64,000 bases of DNA from Lepisosteus oculatus (GCF_040954835.1 NC_090709.1:46322490-46386489), one strand, 5' to 3'. Shown: positions 43,945 to 56,397, numbered from the stretch's first letter. Translations and numbers: made by a program. The notes: generated by a model not told the origin, from the letters alone.

Positions 43945-44568
43945 AAGTTTTCCACAGTCCAGTCTGGGGTCCCTCAGCATCAGTCCAGACTGGGGTCTGG
44001 GGTCCCTCAGTTTCAGTCCAGTCCGGTCTGGGGCCCCCCAGCTTCAGTCCAGTCTGGGGCCCCTCAGCTTCAGTCCAGTCCAGAATGTGGCCCCTCAGCT
44101 TCAGTCCAGTCCAGACTGGGGTCCCTCAGCTTCAGTCCAGTCCAGACTGGGGTCCCTCAGCTTCGGTCCAGCACAGACTGGGGTCCCTCAGCTTTGGTCC
44201 AGCACAGTCTGGGGTCCCTCAGCTCCGGTCCAGTCCAGTCTGGGGCCCCTCAGCTCTAGTGCAGTCCAGTCTGGGGCCCCTCAGCTCCAGTCCAGTCCAG
44301 TCTGGGGCCCCTCAGCTCCAGTCCAGTCCAGTCTGGTGTCCCTCAGCTCCAGTGCAGTCCAGTCTGGGGCCCCTCAGCTCCGGTCCAGCGCAGTCTGGTG
44401 TCCCTCAGCTCCGGTCCAGCGCAGTCTGGTGTCTCTCAGCTCCGGTCCAGCGCAGTCTGGTGTCACTCAGCTCCAGTCCAGTCTAGTCCAGTCCAGATCT
44501 TAGCTGGACTGTCCAGTCCAGTCGTCTGGTGTCCCTCAGCTCCGAACCAGTCCAATCCAGTCCAGATC
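43945..44568 (-). repeat. 31-bp minisatellite in the gene P 3' UTR, copy 4
   Basis: Reverse-oriented counterpart of 22,256-23,150, about 18 units, with GGGGCCCCTCAG variants. Confidence 0.9.
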
Positions 44569-46029
44569 TTAGCAGGCACAGAACCAGGAAAGGAACCTGG
44601 AAAGAATATTGTTATTGCAGGTGTGAGGGACACAGACTCAGACGTCACCATGACATCAAACAGCAAGAGGAGACTCCTCCTTGAATCACAGACACGACAG
44701 GGCGGCGCCTCCCTGTCTGCTCACCTGCACCTCCTCTTCTTCTTCTTGTCCTTCCCGGCAGCCTGGTCCTCCTTTCCCTCGCTCTTCCTCTCCTGACCCA
44801 CGGTCTCCACCGCCTCCATCGGCTCATCCTGATCATCTGTCTCCACCGACACGCAGCTCAGGGAGTTTAAAAAGACCCACCAGCGCTTCTGAAGCAGAGA
44901 CAGGAGAGTCACGTTAAGAGTCGGACTGGACACTCCAGTACATGAACACTGCACTGAGAGAAAGAGAGGGGTTCATACACACACACTGACTGGACACTCC
45001 AGTACATGAACACTGCACTGAGAGAGAGAGGGGGGTTCATACAGACACACTGACTGGACACTCCAGTACATGAACACTGCACTGAGAGAGAGGGGTACAT
45101 ACAGACACACTGACTGGACACTGGACAGGAGTAAAAAGAGGATCAGAGCATTACCCACCTTCTTTTTCTTCTGTCTCACAGGAGGTGGTGATTGGACCTC
45201 CTCCAGCTGGAGTCCGAGGAGGGAGAGAGGGGGCAGGAGAGGGACAGCACAGGGAGAGAAAGAGAGAGTGAGTGACCTGGGTGTAGCCCACTAATACTGA
45301 CCCACTGGACACCACAGGACAGAGAGGAGGAGGAGAGAGACACACTGCCTGGACACCACAGGACAGAGAGGAGGAGGAGAGAGACACACTGACTGGACAC
45401 CACAGGACAGAGAGGAGGAAGAGAGAGACACACTGACTGGACACCACAGGACAGAGAGAGACAGAAAGGAAGGAGAGAGAGAGACAAAGATGATGGCACA
45501 GAAAGACAGCAGGCCAAGAGAAAGATTGAGTTTGAGGGACAAACAAACCAAGAGAGAGAGAGAGAGAGACAGACTGACAGACGGGGCTGAAAGAGAGAGA
45601 CAGAGAGGCAGGGACAGACAGACAGCAGGCCGAGAGAGAGAGACTGAGATCGAGGGACAGACAGACTGACAGACGGGGCTGAAAGAGAGAGAGACACTGA
45701 GACCCAGGGACAGACAGGACAGGAGGCAGGGTGGGACCAGCACTGACCTCCTTCCTCTCTCCTGCCGGAGGAGCTGTCTCCACCTCCTCTTCCTCCTGCA
45801 AGTCAAGAGACAGACTGAGAGAGAGACGGGCTAGCGGGACATCGGGGAACAGAGCTGAAGGCAGAGAGCAGAGGAGACAGGCCCAGCTGGGACAATGCAG
45901 GACAGACAAAGAAACAGACAGGGAGACACACGGAGAGACACAGGGAGAGAGACCCAGCTGGGACAACGGAGGACAGACAGAGAGCAGGGAGACATGGAAA
46001 GACACAGGGAGAGAGACAGGGAGAGAGGG

Positions 46030-46533
46030 ACAGACACAGAGAAAAAGAGAGACTCAGACAGAAGGACAGAAAGACAGAAAGAGAGAAGTACAGACGGACA
46101 AAAAGACAGAGAAAATTACAGATGGACTGATGTACAGAAAGACAGAGAAAAGGACAGAAAGACAGATGGAGAGAAGGACAGATAGACAGAGAAAAGAACA
46201 GAAAGTCAGAAGGACAGAAAAAAGGACAGAAAAAAGGACAGAAAGACAGACAGAAGGACAGAGATAAGGACAGACGGACAGACGGACAGATGGACAGATG
46301 GACTCTGCCCCACTTGCCCCGTCAGTACAGACGGACAAAAAGACAGAGAAAAGGACAGATGGACAGAAAGACAGAAAAGGACAGAAAGACAGATGGACAG
46401 AAGGACAGAAAAACAGAAGGACAGATGGACAGAAGGACAGGACAGAGAAAAAGACAGAAGGACAGAGGGACAGAGAAAAGGACAGAAGGATAGATGGATA
46501 GAAGGACAGACGGACAGACTCTGCCCCACTGGC
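46030..46533 (-). repeat. Polypyrimidine repeat in gene P intron 4, copy 4
   Basis: GGACAGAAGGACAGA-type repeats on the plus strand. 46,296-46,345 contains a second copy of the E4 end (CTGCCCCACTTGCCCCGTCA), i.e. a small internal duplication of the exon border. Confidence 0.8.
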
Positions 46534-48203
46534 CTTGTCAGACATCTCAGCCTCTTTCCTTGCCCTCCGCACCGGGGAGCCCCAGGCGGGGCCTGGTGGG
46601 GCCGGGCGGACGATGGAGGGCAGGACGGGTGGGGGCAGGGGCAGGGGCACCGCCCCAGGCAGCAGGGGGGGCTCGAGGGGCATGGCGGGGAGGAAGGGGG
46701 GGCGGCGAGGCGGGGCGGGCAGGGGCCGGAGGGGGGGGCCGGGGGCGGGGAGCGGAGGGGGCTCTCGGGCGAGGAGGGGGGGGACACCGATCGGAACGAG
46801 CCGGGCGAGCCCGAGCGGGACGAGCCGGGCGACCCCGGGAGCTCCAGCTGCAGCTCGGCCGCCCTCTCCAGCTTCTGGACGAGCTCGGGGAAGCACGAAG
46901 ACACCACAGGATTCTGTCCAGCGGGGAGAGGGGGAGACACAACGCAGGGGGGATGAGGAGCAGAGACTACGCCTGGACAGGTGAGTTTGTCCAGTAAGAG
47001 TCCGGACAGGTGAGTCTCTACAGTGTGTCCAGTGAGAGTGCGGACAGGTGTATGTGTACAGTGTGTCCAGTGAGAGTGCGGAGAGGTGTATGTGTACAGT
47101 GTGTCCAGTGAGAGTGTGGACAGGCGAGTGTGTACAGTGTGTCCAGTAAGAGTCTGGACAGGCGAGTGTGTACAGTGTGTCCAGTAAGAGTCCGGACAGG
47201 CGAGTGTGTCCAGTAAGAGTGTGGACAGGTGTGTCCAACAGTAAGAAGCTGTCTAACCCTTTAACCCAGCTCAGGAAAGTTAGTGGGTGCTCTGTCTCCT
47301 CCCCAGATCTCACCTTCAAGTCTGGTGAAATGACGGACCACAAGGAGACGCTGGAAACGAGGACACAAGACAGAGGTCAGGTCCACAGAGCTCACTCAAT
47401 CACTACAGCAAGCAGAGACCTCTCGGCCATCAGGACTGTGGGATTCAGTGTAGGGAGCTGTAGGATATCGGGAGTTTAGGGGTCAGTGTGGGGAGCTGTA
47501 GGGTATCGGGAGTTTAGGGGTCAGAGTGGGGAGCTGTAGGGTATCGGGAGTTTAGGGGTCAGAGTGGGGAGCTGTAGGGTATCGGGAGTTTAGGGGTCAG
47601 AGTGTGGAGCTTTATTATTATTATTATTATACAGCGAGCGCTGCTGGGGGCGGAGAGGTCAGTCGGTGGAGGGCTGGACGCTGGACGCAGGCGGGCGGGA
47701 GGGGTGGACTTACGACGCCTCGCCGGGCCCGGGTCCTGCTGCGACCGCGCACGGCCGTGTGGCATCTCTGTTGGTGCATCGTCCTGCCGAGACAAGCAGA
47801 GTCACAGTGGGGAGGGGAGGGGGCGCAGCCACACAGCTGGGCGGCTTGTTCCCCACCCCCGCCCCCCTCTGTGTACAGTAGAGCCTCCTGTCCTGACTGG
47901 AGGAGCTCACCCAGCTGTGTCTGGAGAGAAGCCAGGGTATCGGCTTTGTTCCACACCCCCACCCCCCTCTGTGTACAGAAGAGCCTCCTGTCCTGACTGG
48001 AGGAGCTCACCCAGCTGTGTCTGGAGAGAAGCCAGGGTATCGGCTTTGTTCCACACCCCCGCCACTCTCTGTGTAGATATATATCTTACAATATCTTTTT
48101 ACAGCACGATCACACCAATAAGAGTGGAGTAATGTTAAAAAAAACAACTTATTTCTCAACTTATTTCGTTATTTCTCGCCAGCGACGCTTTTGAGCGACT
48201 TAC

Positions 48204-49370
48204 CGATTTCACGGGGATACTTCAGAGCGAATCTGAAGCTGAAACTGTGATTTGATCGAAGTCGAAGTAACCCGCGAATCTTTTTTTGAAGAAACACGTG
48301 TTTATTAAGCGCTATATAGTCCTTTCCTCCTCCTCTCTCTTCACTCCTCTGAGCTCACGGGGCTCCGGCACCGCCCCCCGCTAGAATCCGCCGCTCTGTG
48401 ACGTCAGGCTGCTCACTGTGACGCCCCCGTGACGTCGCCCCCGACGCGCTCACGGCTCGGCCGCGAAACAAAAATGGCCGCCGGGTCCACATTTTTTTTG
48501 AGTGGAAATGTTATTTATCCAACTCTCAGCGGCCAGCCGGGTTTCCCTGTATGACCCCGGTAGTCGCCACCTCGGACAGGCAGGGGAAACGGGTCCAGCT
48601 GTTTCCGGCCCAAGGGTTACAAAAGCTGCACTTGAATTTAAAGACAAAATCACGTCGAGGGCGCATTCAGCACCCCCACGTCCAACACGGGTTTCCGTGG
48701 GGTGGGGTTCAGTGAAATTAGCACCCCCCCCGACCCCCAAGTCAAGGAAAGACCAAACTCCACCCCCCTCTAGCGGCCAAGGGTGGAAATTTCGGGCCAC
48801 GCCACGTCCAAAAAACACGGGTTCCCCCCCCCCGTCTTGCGGGGAAAAGAGACGCCATTTTCTTTTCCGAGCACTGCGTGGGACCTCATGACCCCCCCCA
48901 AAAAAACGGGCTTCGGAGACGAGGAAAACCAGGCACGTCGACCTCTCTACAACACCACCCGGCCGTTTCAGACCGTGGGAAAAAAATAAATACAATTTCG
49001 CCCCTCACCGACCGCCGCGCAAAAAAACACAACTTCATGCTACAGAAATGGCCTGTGTGAGGGGGGGGCACGGGAAAAAAATAAAACCTGCGTGTTTTCG
49101 GCAGAGTAAGCTCAGCGGGGAAACTCTCTGAATCTCGGGGTTGCTTCTTGAACCTCGAAAACGACCTTTTTTCTCTCTCTCGTTTTTTTGGTGTCTGGGA
49201 CGTTCACGAACTCCGCCGCGTCGGTGCGATTCCCAGCGGGACTTGAACATTACCCCCCCGTGGGGCCACAGCGCCCCCGTGTGGCCGAGAGGACCACCAC
49301 CCGCAGGGCTGAGCTTTTACTGCCGTGTCCCGCTTTCACTCTGGCGATGAAGGAGGGAATCAAGGAGGAG
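48204..49370 (-). promoter_or_regulatory. Gene P promoter region and first exon (E0), copy 4
   Basis: Reverse counterpart of 16,140-17,222 with donor complement ACTTAC at 48,198-48,203. It has TGACGTCA at 48,399-48,406 and an additional TGACGTCG at 48,430-48,437, plus GGCGGCCATTTTTG (YY1-like, minus strand) near 48,475. The latter two are absent from the left arm. Probably the more complete promoter. Confidence 0.5.
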
Positions 49371-49777
49371 AATTAATATTGTGATCCACCAGTCCATCAC
49401 AGGACACACACACACCCTGGAAAGGACAGCAGTCCATCACAGGACACACACACACTCACACACCCTGGACAGGACAGTAGTCTATCACAGGATGTTCAGT
49501 GCCTCTCTCTAATAAAGTAGAAACGTGACATTAAACTCCGTTCAAAACGGGAGAAATCACCAGGACACGATACACCTTGCTCCGGACGATGGGAGAAGAC
49601 CTGTACCTTCACGTGTCCGGATTGTGAAAACGTCTTCTGGCAGTTCAAAACGTTTCGAAGAGACTACAGCGCTACCCTGTGTTCCATTTCTATCGTGTAT
49701 TATTAGACAGTCATAAGTATCTGTACTGATCACAGAGTCCCCCTCTCACTGCCAGGACTGAAGCCCAGTGCAGCACG

Positions 49778-50333
49778 AATAATAATAATAATAATAATAA
49801 GTCTGGACCCTCCACTCAGAGCTCTTCCCAGGTCAGGGGGATCCCCTCCAGCCCCCCCAGTGTGCAGCCCCCACCTGGATGATGCTCCAGTCCGCTCAGC
49901 ACACAGCAGCTCTCAGTGGGGAGGAGAGCAGAGGGATGGAGCCAGTTCAGAGAGGGGTGTGAGTAGGAGGCCATGATGGGTAAAGACCAGGGGGGGAATC
50001 AGGCCAGGACACTGGGGTAACACCCCTACTCTTCTCCAGAAACATCCCGGGATTGTTAATGACCACAGAGAGTCAGGACGTCGGTTTGACGTCTCATCCG
50101 AAGGACAGCGCCTGTTTACAGTCCAGTGTCCCCCGTCACTATACTGGGGCATCAGGACCCACACAGACCGCAGGGTGAGCGCCCCCTGCTGGCCCTACTA
50201 ACACCTCTCCCAGCAGCAACCTCAGTTTTTCCCAGGAGTCTCCCCTCCAGGTACTGACCAGGCTCCCACCTGCTGGGCTCCAGTGGGGAGGGGGCTGCCA
50301 GCTGGGAGCTGCAGGGTGAGATGGCTGCTGGGC
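49778..50333 (-). mobile_element. 5S-rRNA-derived SINE, full length, after gene P copy 5
   Basis: Reverse counterpart of 14,994-15,545, including the 5S head and the ATT tail. Confidence 0.85.
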
Positions 50334-50620
50334 AAACGATGGCTAAAGATCTTCCTAGGACACCCTGGACTTCGTGGTCGACTTCCTTCTCTTCAGACGG
50401 AGGTGGCTTGAAATCTGTCTCGTTACAAGGTGTATTGGACACGATGCCCCCCCTGCTATATCCCCGCCAACTGGTGGCACGCCGACGACGAGGGCTCTCG
50501 GCCTCAATCCGTCAACCACAAACTCTCCGGGATGAAAGAGAAGGACAGACTCTGTTCGTTCGTTTCGGTGGGGGGGGGAGGGAAAAAACCAAAAGCTAAA
50601 CAGATTTTTTTTAAAACCAT

Positions 50621-53461
50621 TTTAATGATGCTTAACAAAAGAACAAAAATTACAATACAGATTAAGTCCAGTCTGGGGACCCTCAGCTTAGGTCCAGTCC
50701 AGTCTAGGGCCCCTCAGCTTCGGTCCAGCACAGTCTGGGGCCCCTCAGCTCCGGTCCAGCACAGTCCAGTCCAGATCTTAGCAGGCACAGAACCAGGAAA
50801 GGAACCTGGAAAGAATATTGTTATTGCAGGTGTGAGGGACACAGACACAGACGTCACCATGACATCAAACAGCAAGAGGAGACTCCTCCTTGAATCACAG
50901 ACACGACCGGGCGGCGCCCCCGTCTGCTCACCTGCACCTCCTCTTCCTCTTCTTGTCCTTCCCGGCAGCCTGCTCCTCCTCTCCCTCGCTCTTCCTCTCC
51001 TGAGCTACGGTCTCCGCCACCTCCATCGGCTTGTCCTGATCTTCTGTCTCCACCGACATGCAGCTCAGGGACTTCAAAAAGATGCACCAGCGCTTCTGAA
51101 GCAGAGAGAGGAGAGTCACGTTAAGAGTCGGACTGGACACTCCAGGACATGAACACTGCACTGAGAGAGAGAGGGGTTCATACAGACACACGACTGGACA
51201 GTCCAGTACATGAACACTGCCCTGCTCTCGGCCTCAATCCGTCAACCACAAAAGAGAAAGAGAGAGACAGGTGAGTCAAGTGTCCCTAGAGCACAGAGAC
51301 TCTGCTGAGATCACACTCGCAGGGAGTGAGCCTGGGTGTAGCCCACTAATACTGACCCACTGGACACCACAGGACAGAGAGGAGGAGGAAGAGAGAGACA
51401 CACTGCCTGGACACCACAGGACAAAGAGGAGGAGGAGAGAGACACACTGCCTGGACACCACAGGACAGAGAGGAGGAGAGAGACACACTGAGGACAGAGA
51501 GGAGGAGGAGAGAGACACTGACAGACAGGGCTGAAAGAGAGAGAAACACTGAGACCCAGGGACAGACAAGATGGCGAAACTCCACCACAGACAAGACAGG
51601 AGGCAGGGTGGGACCAGCACTGACCTCCTTCCTCTCTCCTGCCGGAGGAGCTGTCTCCACCTCCTCTTCCTCCTGCAAGTCAAGAGACAGGCTGAGAGAG
51701 AGACGGGCTGGCGGGACATCGGCGAACAGAGCTAAAGGCAGAGAGCCGGGGAGACAGGCCCAGCTGGGACAACGCAGGACAGACAGGTAGACACACAGAC
51801 ACAGGGAGAGAGACCCAGCTGGGACAACAGAGGACAGACAGAGAGCAGGGAGACATGGAAAGACACAGGGAGAGAGACAGGGAGAGAGGGACAGACACAG
51901 AGAAAAAGAGGCTCAGAAGGACAGAAAGAGAGAAGTACAGACGGACAAAAAGACAGAGAAAAGGACAGATGGACTGATGATCAGAAAGAGAGAAAAGGAC
52001 AGAAGGACAGATGGACAGAGAAAAGAACAGAAGGACAGATGGACAGAGAAACGAACAGAAAGACAGAAGGACAGTGAAAATGACAGATGGACAGAAGAAA
52101 AGATGGACAGAGAAAAGGACAGAAGGACAGACAGACAGACAGATGGACAGACGGACAGACTGCCCCACTTGCCTCGTCAGACATCTCAGCCTCTCTCCTT
52201 ACCCTCCCCACCGGGGAGCACCAGGCGGGGCCTGGCGGGGCTGGGCGGGCGATGGGGGGCAGGACAGGTGGGGGCAGGGGCAGGGGCAGGGGCACCGCCC
52301 CGGGCAGCAGGGGGGGCTCGAGGGGCATGGCGGGGAGGAAGGGGGGGCGGCGGGGCGGGGCGGGCAGGGGCCTGAGGGGGCCGGAGGGGGGGGGGCGGGG
52401 GCTCTCGGGCGCGGAGGGGGGGGACACTGAGCGGAACGAGCCGGGCGAGCCCGGGAGCTCCAGCTGCAGCTCAGCCGCCCTCTCCAGCTTCTGGACAAGC
52501 TCAGGGAAGCACGAAGACACCACAGGATTCTGTCCAGCGGGGAGAGGGGGAAACACAACGCAGGGGGGATGAGGAGCAGAGACTACGCCTGGACAGGTGA
52601 GTGTGTACAGTGTGTCCAGTGAGAATGTGGACAGGTGAGTGTGTCCAGTGTGTCCAGTCAGAGTGTGGACAGGTGAGTGTGGAGTGTGTCCAGTGAGAGT
52701 CTGGACAGGTGAGTTTGGACAGGTGAGTGTGGACAGTGTGTCCAGTAAGAGTCTGGACAGGTTAGTCTCTACAGTGTGTCCAGTGAGAGTCTGGACAGGT
52801 GAGTGTGGACAGTGTGTCCAGTAAGAGTCTGGACAGGTGAGTGTTGACAGTAAGAGTCTGGACAGGTAAGTGTGTCCAGTGTGTCCAGTAAGAGTCTGGA
52901 CAGGTGAGTGTGTACAGTGTGTCCAGTAAGAGTCCGGACAGGCGAGTGTGTCCAGTAAGAGTGTAGACAGGTGTGTCAAGAGTATGAAGCTGTCTTACCC
53001 TGTAACCCAGCTCAGGGGTGTTAGGGGGTGCTCTGTCTCCTCCCCAGATCTCACCTTCAGGCCTGCTGAAATGCCGGACCACTAGGAGACGCTGGAAACG
53101 AGGACACAAGACAGAGGTCAGGTCCACAGAGCTCACTCAATCACTACAGCAAGCAGAGACCTCTCGGCCATCAGGACTGTGGGGGTCAGAGTGGGGAGCT
53201 GTAGGGTATCGGGAGTTTAGGGGTCAGTGTGGGGAGCTATAGGGTATCGGGAGTTTAGGGGTCAGTGTGGGGAGCTGTAGGGTATCGGGAGTTTAGGGGT
53301 CAGTGGGGGGAGCTGTAGGGTAGATGTGGGGCACCGGGCCCACCACAGGGCGGCCGGTCCAGTTTCGCGGAAGGCGACCGGGTCAGACTTACGGAAAAGC
53401 ACCGGGACTTGGGCCGGGACCTCTCCTGCTGCCAGTCCGGGTTCGGCCTGACCGGTGTGAC
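50621..53461 (-). pseudogene. Gene P copy 5: E2-E5, E7, E8
   Basis: E2 53,393-53,461 (VTPVRPNPDW), E3 52,999-53,091 (RLLVVRHFSRPEGEIWGGDR), E4 52,173-52,529, E5 51,625-51,672, E7 50,932-51,095, E8 from 50,805 with stop 50,780-50,778 and ATTAAA complement at 50,621. E4 is 357 bp and fully open (NPVVSSCFPELVQKLERAAE, a Pro-rich middle, then REAEMSDE), the only intact E4 here. The intron after it has a GC donor (GCAAGT). E6 is replaced by the 29-nt patch at 51,224-51,252. Promoter, E0 and E1 are missing because the copy breaks at about 53,545 into a SINE head. It lies between the two right arms and has no direct left-arm position. Confidence 0.7.
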
Positions 53462-53545
53462 CTGTGAAAACGCCAAACAGCCCATCTCTGAGACAGCTCT
53501 AACCAAATAGCCAAGCCCAGTCGTGTCAAGACTAGGGGCCTTGGG

Positions 53546-53699
53546 CGCCCCCTGCTGGCCCTACTAACTCCTCTCCCAGCAGCAACCTCAGTTTTTCCCA
53601 GGAGTCTCCCCTCCAGGTACTGACCAGGCTCCCACCTGCTGGGCTCCAGTGGGGAGGAGGCTGCCAGCTGGGAGCTGCAGGGTGAGATGGCTGCTGGGC
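53546..53699 (-). mobile_element. 5S-SINE head fragment
   Basis: Only the 5S-like head and the first part of the body (to GGGCGCCCCCTGCTGGCC) remain. The break with gene P copy 5 at about 53,545 marks a recombination point. Confidence 0.8.
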
Positions 53700-53984
53700 A
53701 AACGATGGCTAAAGAGCTTCCTAGGACACCCTGGACTTCGTGGTCGACTTCCTTCTCTTCAGACGGAGGTGGCTTGAAATCTGTCCCGTTTCAAGGAGTA
53801 TTGGACACGATGCCCCCCCTGCTATATCCCCGCCAACTGGTGGCACGCGGACGACGAGGGCTCTCGGCCTCAATCCGTCAACCACAAACTCTCCGGGATG
53901 AAAGAGAAGGACAGACTCTGTTCGTTCGTTTCAGGGAGGGGGAGGGAAAAAAACAAAAGCTAAACAGATTTTTTTTAAAACCAT

Positions 53985-55187
53985 TTTAATGATGCTTAAC
54001 AAAAGAACAAAAATTACAATACAGATTAAGTCCAGTCTGGGGACCCTCAGCTTAGGTCCAGTCCAGTCTGGGGCCCCTCAGCTCCAGTCCAGTCCAGTCC
54101 AGTCCAGTCCAGTCCAGTCCAGATCTTAGCAGGCACAGAACCAGGAAAGGAACCTGGAAAGAATATTGTTATTGCAGGTGTGAGGAACATAGACACAGAC
54201 GTCACCATGACATCAAACAGCAAGAGGAGACTCCTCCTTGAATCACAGACACGACCGGGCGGCGCCCCCCTGTCTGCTCACCTGCACCTCCTCTTCTTCT
54301 TCTCCTTCCCGGCAGCCTGCTCCTCCTCTCCCTCGCTCTTCCTCTCCTGACCTACAGTCTCCACCGCCTCCATCGGCTCGTCCTTATCATCTGTCTCCAC
54401 CGACACGCGGCTCAGGGAGTTTAAAAAGACCCACCAGCGCTTCTGAAGCAGAGACAGGAGAGTCACGTTAAGAGTCGGACTGGACACTCCAGTACATGAA
54501 CACTGCACTGAGAGAGAGAGGGGTTCATACAGACACACTGACTGGACACTCCAGTACATGAACACTGCACTGAGAGAGAGAGGGGTTCATACAGACACAC
54601 TGACTGGACACTCCAGTACATGAACACTGCACTGAGAGAGAGAGAGGGGTTCATACAGACACACTGACTGGACACAGGACAGGAGTAAAGAGAGGATCAG
54701 AGCATTACCCACCTTTTTTTTCTTCTGTCTCACAGGAGGTGGTGATTGGACCTCCTCCAGCTGGAGTCCTTGGAGGGAGAGAGGGGGCAGGAGAGGGACA
54801 GCACAGGGAGAGAAAGAGAGAGACAGGTGAGTCAAGTGTCCCAAGAGCACAGAGACTCTGCTGAGATCACACTCGCAGTGAGTGAGCCTGGGTGTAGCCC
54901 ACTAATACTGACCCACTGGACACCACAGGACAGAGAGGAGGAGGAGGAGAGAGACACACTGCCTGGACACCACAGGACAGAGAGGAGGAGGAGAGAGACA
55001 CACTGAGGACAGAGAGGAGGAGGAGAGAGACATTGACAGACAGGGCTGAAAGAGAGAGAAACACTGAGACCCAGGGACAGACAAGACGGCGAAACTCCAC
55101 CACAGACAGGACAGGAGGCAGGGTGGGACCAGCACTGACCTCCTTCCTCTCTCCTGCCGAAGGAGCTGTCTCCACCTCCTCTTCCTC
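53985..55187 (-). pseudogene. Gene P copy 6: E5-E8 only
   Basis: E5 55,140-55,187, E6 54,713-54,760 (LEEVQSPPPVRQKKKK retained), E7 54,282-54,442 (161 bp, a 3-bp in-frame loss), E8 from 54,153 with stop 54,128-54,126, a very short 3' UTR array and ATTAAA complement at 53,985. Its 5' part is cut at the Ig junction exactly like copy 2, yet it keeps E6 and its E7 resembles copy 4 (KRWWVFLNSL). Confidence 0.7.
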
Positions 55188-55644
55188 CTGCAAGTCAAGA
55201 GACAGGCTGAGAGAGAGACGGGCTGGCGGGACATCGGCGAACAGAGCTGAAGGCAGAGAGCCGGGGAGACAGGCCCAGCTGGGACAACGCAGGACAGACA
55301 GAGAGACAGACAGAAAGAAAGGAGAGAGAGAGACAAAGATGAAGGCACAGAAAGACAGCAGGCAAAGAGAAAGATTGAGATTGAGGGACAAATAAACCGA
55401 GAGAGAGAGAGGAAGGAGAGAGAGAGACAGAGATCGAGGGACAGACAGACTGACAGACAGGGCTGAAAGAGAGAGACAGAGAGGCAGGGACAGACAGACA
55501 GCAGGACGAGAGAGAGAGATCGGGGGACAATAATTTATTCTGAAAATATACAATCATTCACTCCTGAAAAATATCGAGTTCAAATCATACATTATGTCCA
55601 ATATTATAATCAACATATGGCTAATCATCAAAAATAAAAAAACT

Positions 55645-56035
55645 GTACTGGGGGACACAGCTGGCTGTGCTGTTCTGGACAGAACACACTGAGGTCCAGT
55701 TTCCACCTCCTGCAGGATCAAACAGCACCTCCACTGGCTCTCCAGTGAATAGAGGGACAGACAGAGAGGCTTCAGGCTGCAGGGTGACAGTGTCTTAAGG
55801 TCCCTCACTGTGTAGTTGCCCTGATCAGCTGGAGTGAGGGAGCGGAGTGTCAGAGAGCTGTTCTGCACTGACACTCACTGTTCGTACCTGGGGCCAGGGA
55901 GCCCTGCGCTGCTCAGTAAGACTATACGAGACTGGACAGATCCTGCAGGATCAAACAGCACCTCCACTGGACCAGCAGTGTGGAGGGGGAGAGACAGAGA
56001 GGCACCAGGCTGCAGGCTGTGGACTTCTGAGTGAG
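55645..56035 (-). pseudogene. Ig V-like exons, right arm, fused by deletion
   Basis: Reverse counterpart of 12,439-12,966. The same TGA (55,877-55,875) is present. A deletion at about 55,794 removes the end of exon 1, the intron and the start of exon 2, joining YTVRDLK to out-of-frame exon 2 sequence. Confidence 0.65.
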
Positions 56036-56397
56036 CTGAAAAGGGACAGGTAGAAACATGTTGAATATTTAGTTTTACAACAATACCTTGAGTTTGGACT
56101 GCGATCAGCTTCATTTTGTATTTCAGCTGTGAAAATGCAATTTCAAAAATGCACGCCCCAGTCATGTTAGGTTCAAGTTACAGTTGCATCACAACTCAAT
56201 ACATTTGCAATTCACTTCAAATGTTGTTTTTGTTTGATCCAGTCTGTCCTCACCTAAAGGAGATATGGACTCAGTCTTTGGAATTTGTATATATATATAT
56301 TTCAGTGATCCCTCAGCCATTCCTTCTGTATTGTAATTCAATTTCTCTTTTAAAATTCCTTTCCCACTTCTAGGACCTGCAGTTGCTGAACTCCACA

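Larger units (their letters stand above)
43782..47783 (-). pseudogene. Gene P copy 4: E1, E3-E8, E2 missing
   Basis: E1 47,714-47,783 (ATG 47,779), E3 47,258-47,350, E4 46,534-46,913, E5 45,748-45,795, E6 45,159-45,206, E7 44,725-44,888, E8 from 44,596 with stop 44,571-44,569 and AATAAA complement at 43,782-43,787. Defects: E2 is absent, replaced by a TTATTATTATTATA tract near 47,612-47,631. E3 has an in-frame TAA (47,263-47,261) and its donor is GTTAGA. E4 is 380 bp, not a multiple of three. E7 (KRWWVFLNSL, VETDDQDEPMEAVETVGQ) groups with copy 6, not with its arm partner copy 3. Confidence 0.7.
42974..50560 (-). repeat. Inner inverted repeat, right arm
   Basis: Reverse partner of 14,760-23,673. 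Confidence 0.85.

Noticed and set aside
46054..47343. 429-codon minus-strand frame
   Set aside because: It crosses introns 3 and 4 of gene P copy 4. Only the second half of E4 is in the correct frame.
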